DNA from: Pseudomonadota bacterium
GTDB taxonomy: Bacteria > Pseudomonadota > Alphaproteobacteria > UBA8366 > JADFVY01
Assembly: GCA_015222795.1 (NCBI GenBank)
Contig: JADFVY010000185.1
Location: 1 to 9,864, forward strand
Direction of reading: 5' to 3'
Length of the DNA: 9,864 bases
Under the pieces are notes generated by a model, which saw nothing but the letters and a program-made list of their open reading frames with translations, did not search any database and had not been told where the DNA came from. Position 1 is the first letter of the stretch, and every line of letters begins with the position of its first letter. The translations under genes and the position numbers were made by a program. Below, piece by piece: positions 1 to 5,199 of this stretch.

Positions 1-2
1 GC

Positions 3-60
3 GGGCAATTTTATCCGATCAAACTGAACCGGACCGGTTCCGTGTGATCGGATATTGCCC
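3..60. repeat. Long imperfect inverted repeat (hairpin/cruciform)
   Basis: The two halves of this stretch are near-complementary. GGGCAA (3-8) pairs with TTGCCC (55-60), TATCCGATCA (12-21) with TGATCGGATA (45-54), and GAACCGG (26-32) with CCGGTTC (34-40), separated by a three-base bulge and a small internal mismatch. The tip has only one unpaired base, so an RNA form would have to open the top pairs. No T-run follows on either strand, so it is not a textbook terminator. It may be the last part of an upstream gene's 3' region, an interspersed palindromic repeat, or a protein-binding site. The pairing is seen directly; the function is unknown. Confidence 0.6.
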
Positions 61-68
61 TAGCGCGC

Positions 69-104
69 GGGAAATCCAAGGGCTTCAGGATTTCCCATTA
101 TTTT
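69..104 (+). terminator. Probable rho-independent terminator of an upstream gene
   Basis: A perfect 9-bp stem, GGGAAATCC (69-77) with GGATTTCCC (88-96), encloses a 10-base loop and is followed by the T-rich run ATTATTTT (97-104). This matches an intrinsic terminator for transcription entering from left of the window on the + strand. The T-run is interrupted by As, so termination could be partial. It separates whatever lies to the left from the aap control region. Confidence 0.55.
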
Positions 105-431
105 ACCGGCACACTTATTTAGCCCGATAACCGATGTCGTTTGCAAGCCTTAATCCTCACTAATTATGTGGATTTAAACAGTATTTTCCATTCCACATGG
201 TTAACTCCACTAATTAGTGAAATTTTCCAAATATCGGGCTTATTATTGCATATCTGTGAAATTATGTTCATGTCTTGAAATTAAACAGCATGCTGACGAA
301 ACTACCGCTTTTCTTCCGCGAGAAGCTGGTTATTATTGGCGCCCAGGACAGGCGGCCATGCCGTCACCCAAGTCCGACCCGGCAAACCGCCGGATCTAAC
401 GACCAAATTAAAACTTGCAGGGAACACAGCA
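105..431 (+). promoter_or_regulatory. AT-rich control region and leader of aapJ
   Basis: I see no gene in this stretch. The part from about 110 to 300 is much richer in A/T than the rest of the window and holds several repeats: a 9-bp inverted repeat AGCCCGATA (121-129) / TATCGGGCT (232-240), a direct repeat CACTAATTA (158-166 and 208-216), a 7-bp inverted repeat ATGTGGA (166-172) / TCCACAT (192-198), and the palindrome at 208-219. A possible but weak sigma-70 pair is GTGAAA (217-222) with TATTAT (241-246), 18 bp apart, whose -35 would touch the palindrome. The part from about 310 to 431 is GC-richer and carries a small CCGGC/GCCGG stem (379-393). That this region drives aapJ is inferred from its position. 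Confidence 0.45.
208..219. promoter_or_regulatory. Perfect 12-bp palindrome, candidate operator
   Basis: CACTAATTAGTG is fully self-complementary. A near copy of it, CACTAATTATGTG, begins at 158, exactly 50 bp upstream, close to five helical turns. Two related AT-centred sites on one face of the DNA ahead of a transporter operon suggest a dimeric regulator, but no regulator family is identified from the sequence. Confidence 0.4.
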
Positions 432-1445
432 ATGAAATTTACCAAAGCAATCGTCGCAGCCGCGGCGTTGTCCTTTATCGGGGTTACAGCCCAGGCGCAG
501 ACGCTTGAGGCCGTCAAATCCCGCGGTCATGTCCTTTGTGGCGTGAGCCAGGGACTGCCCGGCTTCTCCAATCCGGACGACAAAGGCAACTGGACCGGCA
601 TCGACGTCGATGTTTGCCGCGCCGTTGGCGTCGCCATCTTCGGCAAGGGTGGCAAGGTCAAGTTCGTGCCGCTCTCGGCTAAAGAGCGTTTCACCGCGTT
701 GCAGTCGGGTGAAATCGACGTTCTGTCGCGTAACACCACCTGGACCTTCAGCCGCGACAACTCGCTGGGCCTGGAATTCGTTGGCGTCAACTACTATGAC
801 GGCCAGGGCTTCATGGTTCGCAAGGACCTCGGCGTGAAAAGCGCCAAGGAACTCGACGGCGCGGCCGTGTGCACCAACACCGGCACCACCACCGAGCTGA
901 ACGTTGCCGACTATTTCCGAGGCAACAAGATGGAGTACAAGGTCGTCGCGTTTGAAAAAGCCGACGAGGTTGTCGCGGCCTACGATTCGGGTCGTTGCGA
1001 CGTGTACACCACCGACCGTTCGGGCCTTGCCGCCCAGCGTACCAAGCTGAAAAATCCGGACGACCATATGGTTCTCCCGGAAATTATCTCGAAAGAGCCG
1101 CTTGGCCCGGCAGTGCGCCATGGCGACAGCCAGTGGGGCGATATCGTGCGTTGGTCGCTTAACACCATGATCATCGCCGAGGAGCTTGGCGTTCATTCCG
1201 GCAATGTCGACGAGATGAAGACCAGCAGCAATCCCGAGATCAAGCGCATGCTCGGCATGGAAGCCAACTTCGGCGAACAGATCGGCCTTGGCCAGGACTT
1301 CGCCTATAACATCATCAAGAATGTTGGCAACTATGCGCAGAGCTATAATGCGCATGTGGGTCCCAATACCCCGCTGAAGCTCGACCGTGGGCTGAACGCG
1401 TTGTGGAACAACGGCGGCATTCTCTACGCCCCTCCGTTCCGCTAA
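432..1445 (+). CDS. aapJ: General L-amino-acid ABC transporter, periplasmic binding protein AapJ
   Basis: The 337-residue protein is a family 3 solute-binding protein (SBP_bac_3 type) that would capture amino acids in the periplasm and deliver them to AapQ/AapM. The start at 432 is preferred over the in-frame ATG at 336 because it opens directly into a signal peptide (Lys at positions 2 and 5, hydrophobic core 6-18, likely cleavage after AQA at residue 22) and has AGGGAA seven bases upstream. The mature part begins LEAVKSRGHVLCGV, typical of the AapJ group, and keeps the CTNTGTTTEL segment characteristic of it. The length is close to that of Rhizobium AapJ. It is the first gene of the operon, followed by a terminator and then the permease genes. 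Related BztA-type proteins are a possible alternative, but the full gene order favours Aap. Exact substrate range cannot be read from the sequence. Confidence 0.95.
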   Translation: MKFTKAIVAAAALSFIGVTAQAQTLEAVKSRGHVLCGVSQGLPGFSNPDDKGNWTGIDVDVCRAVGVAIFGKGGKVKFVPLSAKERFTALQSGEIDVLSRNTTWTFSRDNSLGLEFVGVNYYDGQGFMVRKDLGVKSAKELDGAAVCTNTGTTTELNVADYFRGNKMEYKVVAFEKADEVVAAYDSGRCDVYTTDRSGLAAQRTKLKNPDDHMVLPEIISKEPLGPAVRHGDSQWGDIVRWSLNTMIIAEELGVHSGNVDEMKTSSNPEIKRMLGMEANFGEQIGLGQDFAYNIIKNVGNYAQSYNAHVGPNTPLKLDRGLNALWNNGGILYAPPFR

Positions 1446-1464
1446 GACATTAAGGCAAGGAATT

Positions 1465-1497
1465 ACGCCCCCGGTCCAAAGGCCGGGGGCGTTTTTC
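1465..1497 (+). terminator. Intrinsic terminator/attenuator between aapJ and aapQ
   Basis: A perfect 10-bp GC-rich stem, ACGCCCCCGG (1465-1474) with CCGGGGGCGT (1483-1492), has an 8-base loop and runs into TTTTT (1492-1496). It lies 20 bp after the aapJ stop codon. Such a hairpin after the binding-protein gene usually lets only part of transcription continue, and stabilises the upstream mRNA, so that the binding protein is made in excess over the membrane subunits. Confidence 0.88.
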
Positions 1498-1597
1498 TAT
1501 ATAATGAAAAACCGTTTCGCGAAAAGGAGGCCATTGACTCATGGTCGTCTTTCGTATTCGGTAAAAAAAAACGATAACAATATGACAGGGACTTCAT
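1498..1597 (+). promoter_or_regulatory. aapJ-aapQ spacer with palindrome and Shine-Dalgarno-led mini-ORF
   Basis: This spacer contains the palindrome TTTCGCGAAA (1515-1524), immediately followed by a strong Shine-Dalgarno sequence AGGAGG (1525-1530). Ten bases later an ATG (1541) opens a seven-codon reading frame, MVVFRIR, which stops at 1564 just before an A-run. TTGACT (1534-1539) resembles a -35 box, but no good -10 follows it. The aapQ ribosome site AGGGA (1587-1591) closes the spacer. Whether the mini-ORF is translated, or the spacer holds a second promoter, is not decidable here. Confidence 0.3.
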
Positions 1598-2800
1598 ATG
1601 TCTGCACAGGGAGAGACTCCCTCGCGCGGCGGGACTGCCTTCTGGAACGACCCTAAATTCAGAAGCATATTCTTCCAGTTGCTTGTGGTAGCTGCCGTCT
1701 CGGCGTTCGGCTGGTACCTCTTTCACAACACCAGCGCCAACCTTGAGCGCCAGGGCATCGCGTCCGGCTTCGGGTTCTGGAATTCCACCGCCGGTTTCGG
1801 CATCATCGATACCTGGATAGAGTATAGCGAAGAATCGACCTATGGCCGCGTGTTCTGGGTCGGGCTGCTGAACACCCTTACCGTTTCGATCCTTGGCATC
1901 ATTCTCGCGACGATCGTCGGCTTCACCGTCGGCGTGGCGCGCCTGTCGTCGAACTGGCTGATCAGCCGCATGGCGACGGTCTATATCGAGACGTTGCGCA
2001 ACATCCCGCTGCTGCTGCAGATCTTCTTCTGGTACGGCATGATCCTGAAGGGGTTCCCGCAGATCCGGAACAGCTTCAATCTGTACGACACGGTATTTCT
2101 GAACAACCGGGGCCTCTATACGCCGAAGCCGATTTTCGAGACGGGAACATGGATGATGTTTCTGGGTTTTGCCATCGCCATTGCCGGCATTGTATGGCTT
2201 TCGCGGTGGAATCACCGCCGCCAGGAGCTTACGGGCGAGCAGTTCCCGGTCTTCCTGACCTCGCTGGGGTTGTTCTTCGGCCTGCCGGCTCTGGGACTGA
2301 TTCTGGCCTCGATCTCCTATGGCGGCGTGCCGATTTCCTTCGACTACCCCGCGCTGAAGGGTTTCAATTTCAAGGGCGGGTCCGAACTCATTCCCGAACT
2401 CGTGGCGCTGCTGCTGGCTCTTTCGGCCTATACGGCAGCCTTCATCGCCGAAATCGTGCGCGCCGGCATCATGGCGGTCAGCCATGGCCAGACCGAGGCC
2501 GCCAATGCGCTGGGCCTGCGCAACGGTCCGACGCTGCGACTGGTCGTGATCCCGCAAGCGCTGCGCGTGATTATTCCGCCGCTGACCAGCCAGTATCTGA
2601 ACCTGACCAAAAACTCCTCACTGGCCGCGGCGATCGCCTATCCGGAACTGGTATCCGTGTTTGCCGGCACGGTGCTGAACCAGACCGGCCAGGCGGTCGA
2701 GGTGATCGGCATCACAATGGCCATGTATCTGGGGCTCAGTCTTCTGATTTCGGGGATCATGAACTGGTACAACAAAAAAATGGCGCTGGTGGAGAGGTAA
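1598..2800 (+). CDS. aapQ: General L-amino-acid ABC transporter, permease AapQ
   Basis: This is an inner-membrane permease of 400 residues, the length I recall for Rhizobium AapQ. It would pair with AapM to form the channel. Hydrophobic segments lie near residues 22-42, 87-110, 133-150, 185-201, 217-238, 265-285 and 368-390. The cytoplasmic coupling (EAA-type) loop that contacts the ATPase is visible at about 297-321 (GQTEAANALGLRNG, then IPQA). The segment ETLRNIPLLLQIFFWY (131-146) is a hallmark of polar-amino-acid permeases (HisM/GlnP type). The long stretch between the early and late halves of the domain, about 150-260, is usual in AapQ and BztB. The start has AGGGA six bases upstream. 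It follows aapJ after an attenuator and sits 4 bp ahead of aapM, so the two permeases are probably translationally coupled. Confidence 0.95.
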   Translation: MSAQGETPSRGGTAFWNDPKFRSIFFQLLVVAAVSAFGWYLFHNTSANLERQGIASGFGFWNSTAGFGIIDTWIEYSEESTYGRVFWVGLLNTLTVSILGIILATIVGFTVGVARLSSNWLISRMATVYIETLRNIPLLLQIFFWYGMILKGFPQIRNSFNLYDTVFLNNRGLYTPKPIFETGTWMMFLGFAIAIAGIVWLSRWNHRRQELTGEQFPVFLTSLGLFFGLPALGLILASISYGGVPISFDYPALKGFNFKGGSELIPELVALLLALSAYTAAFIAEIVRAGIMAVSHGQTEAANALGLRNGPTLRLVVIPQALRVIIPPLTSQYLNLTKNSSLAAAIAYPELVSVFAGTVLNQTGQAVEVIGITMAMYLGLSLLISGIMNWYNKKMALVER

Positions 2801-2804
2801 CGAT

Positions 2805-4268
2805 ATGACCGAGACCGCATCGAGCGGCGGCATCGTCAAACATGACCGCCACGAAGACCTGCCGCCGCCCAAGAGCGAAGTCGGCATCTATGGCTGGGTG
2901 TATCACAATCTGCTCTATCCCTGGCACAATGCCGCGTTGAGCCTGATTGGCGGGGTTCTGGCCGTCTGGGCGATATGGGGCGTCGTGGACTATGTCTTCG
3001 TGGGCTCTATCTGGATTGGCGACGGGCCGGAGGCTTGCACGAGGGACGACGGGTCGGTCATCCACGCCTGCTGGGTATTCATCGACGCCCGCTTCCATCA
3101 ATTCATATATGGCCCGTTTTTTCCCGAGGCGGAACGCTGGCGGATAAACTTTTCGTTCCTGCTGCTTGCGCTGGCGGCCACGCCGCTTTTCCTTAAGCAG
3201 GAATGGATAGAGCGCAAGATCGGTCTCGCCGTCGCCGGCGTCGCGACCGTCTTCTCGCTGGTGGCGTATGGCCTGGGGCCCGCCATGGTAATCGCGCTCA
3301 TGATGTTCGGGCCCTACGGGCTTGCTTTTGCCCGGCTCGGCTCGATACTGCCTCGCAGCGACGACAATGCCGCGATTGGACTTATTATCCGCCTGGCCGT
3401 CATCGTCGCCGCGGGTATCGCGGGATATTTCCTCGGCGGGGCGATCGTCGGCGATAAGGAAGCGGTCTCGCTGGGCTGGATGGCGACATTTCTCGCCTTC
3501 GGTCTGATCACGCTGAACAAGGCCGCCGTCAAATCCTGGATCGCCTTCCTGCTGATCTTCGGTTATCCCTTCATCGCCTTTTCCCTCTGGCTCGGCGGCG
3601 GGTTCGGCCTGGAACATGTCGAAACACCCAGGTGGGGCGGGTTGTTCCTGACGCTGGTCGTGGCCGGCGTCGGCATTGCCGTATCCCTGCCGGTTGGGAT
3701 CGTCTTCGCGTTGGGCCGGCGGTCGGAAATGCCGGCGGTACGCGCCATATCGATCGCCTTCATCGAGCTGTGGCGCGGCGTGCCGCTTATTACGGTCCTG
3801 TTCATGTCGTCGGTGATGCTGCCGCTGTTCCTGCCGGAGGGCGTGAATTTCGACAAGTTGCTGCGGGCGCTGATCGGCGTGGCGCTGTTCTCATCGGCCT
3901 ATATGGCCGAGGTCGTGCGCGGCGGCCTGCAGGCGATTCCGAAGGGCCAGTACGAAGCCGCCGCCTCGATGGGGCTGGGATACTGGCAAATGATGCGGCT
4001 GATCATCCTGCCGCAGGCGCTGAAGCTGGTAATCCCGGGCATCGTCAACACCTTCATCGGGCTGTTCAAGGACACGACCCTTGTGCTGATCATCGGGCTG
4101 TTCGACCTGCTGGGCAGCGTACAGGCCGCGACAACCGACCCGAAATGGGTCGCCATGTTTATCGAGGGCTATATCTTCACCGCCTTCGTGTTCTGGATTT
4201 TCTGCTTCAGCATGTCGCGTTACAGCATGCATATCGAGCGGAAGCTACATACCGGCCACAAGCGCTAG
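2805..4268 (+). CDS. aapM: General L-amino-acid ABC transporter, permease AapM (enlarged form)
   Basis: This is the second permease subunit, 487 residues, with GGAGAGG seven bases before the start. The N-terminal part (HNAALSL..., two Cys near 78 and 89, GERWR-like AERWR at 109-113) and the C-terminal half (ETPRWGGLFLTLV at 273-285, RGVPLITVLFMSSVMLPLFL at 324-343, GQYEAAASMGLGYWQ coupling loop at 381-395, ending LHTGHKR) are typical AapM. Between about residues 131 and 241 there is extra sequence with several further hydrophobic segments (roughly 138-157, 158-178, 191-212 and 220-237). From memory, Rhizobium AapM is about 384 residues, which places the difference in this insert. The reading frame is continuous, so it is not an obvious assembly artefact. 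Spacing to aapP is 14 bp. Assignment to AapM is firm; the role of the insert is unknown. Confidence 0.93.
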   Translation: MTETASSGGIVKHDRHEDLPPPKSEVGIYGWVYHNLLYPWHNAALSLIGGVLAVWAIWGVVDYVFVGSIWIGDGPEACTRDDGSVIHACWVFIDARFHQFIYGPFFPEAERWRINFSFLLLALAATPLFLKQEWIERKIGLAVAGVATVFSLVAYGLGPAMVIALMMFGPYGLAFARLGSILPRSDDNAAIGLIIRLAVIVAAGIAGYFLGGAIVGDKEAVSLGWMATFLAFGLITLNKAAVKSWIAFLLIFGYPFIAFSLWLGGGFGLEHVETPRWGGLFLTLVVAGVGIAVSLPVGIVFALGRRSEMPAVRAISIAFIELWRGVPLITVLFMSSVMLPLFLPEGVNFDKLLRALIGVALFSSAYMAEVVRGGLQAIPKGQYEAAASMGLGYWQMMRLIILPQALKLVIPGIVNTFIGLFKDTTLVLIIGLFDLLGSVQAATTDPKWVAMFIEGYIFTAFVFWIFCFSMSRYSMHIERKLHTGHKR

Positions 4269-4282
4269 GGGGAGTATAGGAA

Positions 4283-5059
4283 ATGTCTGAAATCGTTGCC
4301 AAACCCGTGGAAACGGACACCGCCGATCAGCCGGCCATTGAAATTGCCGGCATGCATAAATGGTATGGCGACTTCCATGTGCTCAAGGACATCGACCTGA
4401 CCGTCATGAAGGGCGAGCGCATCGTCGTCTGTGGCCCGTCCGGGTCGGGCAAATCGACCATGATTCGCTGCATCAACCGGCTTGAGGAACATCAGCGCGG
4501 CAAGATCGTCGTCGATGGCATCGAGTTGACCAGCGACCTGAAACAGATCGACCAGGTGCGGCGCGAGGTTGGCATGGTATTCCAGCATTTCAACCTGTTC
4601 CCGCACCTGACCGTGCTGGAGAACCTGACACTGGCGCCGATCTGGGTTCGCAAGATGCCCAAGAGCGAGGCCGACGACATCGCGATGGAATATCTGGAGC
4701 GCGTCAAGATCCCCGAACAGGCGCTGAAATTTCCTGGCCAATTGTCCGGCGGCCAGCAGCAGCGCGTGGCGATCGCGCGGTCGCTTTGCATGAGCCCTCG
4801 GATCATGCTGTTCGACGAGCCGACCTCGGCGCTGGATCCCGAGATGATCAAGGAAGTTCTGGACGTCATGGTCGATCTGGCGAAATCCGGCATGACCATG
4901 ATCGTCGTCACCCACGAAATGGGATTTGCGCGCGAAGTCGCCAACCGGGTCATCTTCATGGATGAAGGAGAGATCATCGAACAGAACGAGCCGGAAGAGT
5001 TCTTCCACAATCCCCAGTCGGAACGCACCAAGCTGTTCCTCAGCCAGATCCTGCATTAA
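4283..5059 (+). CDS. aapP: General L-amino-acid ABC transporter, ATP-binding subunit AapP
   Basis: This cytoplasmic ATPase of 258 residues would power import as a dimer bound to AapQ/AapM. All expected elements are present in order: Walker A GPSGSGKST (51-59), Q-loop in VFQHFNLFPHLTVLEN (Gln101), ABC signature LSGGQQQR (154-161), Walker B IMLFDEP (174-180), D-loop SALD, and the switch histidine in VVTHEMGFA (His211). The GMVFQHFNLFPHLTVLEN wording is typical of the polar-amino-acid group (GlnQ/HisP/AapP). The start is preceded by GGGGGAG at 4268-4274, eight bases away, overlapping the last base of the aapM stop codon. It is the last gene of the operon. No convincing intrinsic terminator was seen after it. 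Confidence 0.96.
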   Translation: MSEIVAKPVETDTADQPAIEIAGMHKWYGDFHVLKDIDLTVMKGERIVVCGPSGSGKSTMIRCINRLEEHQRGKIVVDGIELTSDLKQIDQVRREVGMVFQHFNLFPHLTVLENLTLAPIWVRKMPKSEADDIAMEYLERVKIPEQALKFPGQLSGGQQQRVAIARSLCMSPRIMLFDEPTSALDPEMIKEVLDVMVDLAKSGMTMIVVTHEMGFAREVANRVIFMDEGEIIEQNEPEEFFHNPQSERTKLFLSQILH

Positions 5060-5199
5060 TAAAACATATGGAAGTCGGCTAAACCATAGATGCAGTATAT
5101 AGTACCAGCGTCCGGTACCAGATTGAAACCTCCGGAAAATTCTGGTGTAAGGCATGACCGCGGCCAGGGTTGACCGTGCGGGGAAAGGCCGGACACATT
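5060..5199 (+). promoter_or_regulatory. Intergenic region between aapP and the cyclase gene
   Basis: This 140-bp gap has a direct repeat GTACCAG at 5102-5108 and 5115-5121, which also creates the inverted repeat GTACC/GGTAC (5102-5106 / 5114-5118). TATATA (5096-5101) could be a -10-like element, but I find no matching -35. No strong hairpin with a T-run is visible, so read-through from aapP into the cyclase gene cannot be excluded. Functions are inferred from position only. Confidence 0.3.

Noticed and set aside
337..356. Possible sigma-54 promoter around TGGCGCC ahead of aapJ
   Set aside because: The TGGC half is present but no TTGC(A/T) follows at the required spacing, and no NtrC-type site was found upstream.
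336..431. In-frame upstream ATG at 336 as the start of aapJ (32 extra residues)
   Set aside because: The added residues are polar and would bury the signal peptide; ATG 432 has a good ribosome site and starts the signal peptide directly.
408..1355. Long open frame of 315 codons on the - strand opposite aapJ
   Set aside because: It is a mirror of the GC-rich codon pattern of aapJ, with no recognisable domain or ribosome site.
1463..2557. Open frame of 364 codons on the - strand opposite aapQ
   Set aside because: Its composition is Arg/Gln/Asp-rich low-complexity typical of antisense shadows, and it overlaps a certain gene.
2757..3617. Open frame of 286 codons on the - strand opposite aapM, overlapping the insert
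   Set aside because: It is again an antisense shadow; the + strand frame has clear membrane segments through the same bases.
5116..5142. Possible terminator after aapP formed by CCAGATT and AATTCTGG
   Set aside because: The stem needs a bulge, is only five solid pairs, and has no T-run.
5170..5199. TTG at 5170 as the start of the cyclase gene
   Set aside because: It adds ten residues without domain content; ATG 5200 begins exactly at the zinc ribbon (MKCPEC), as is usual for this family.
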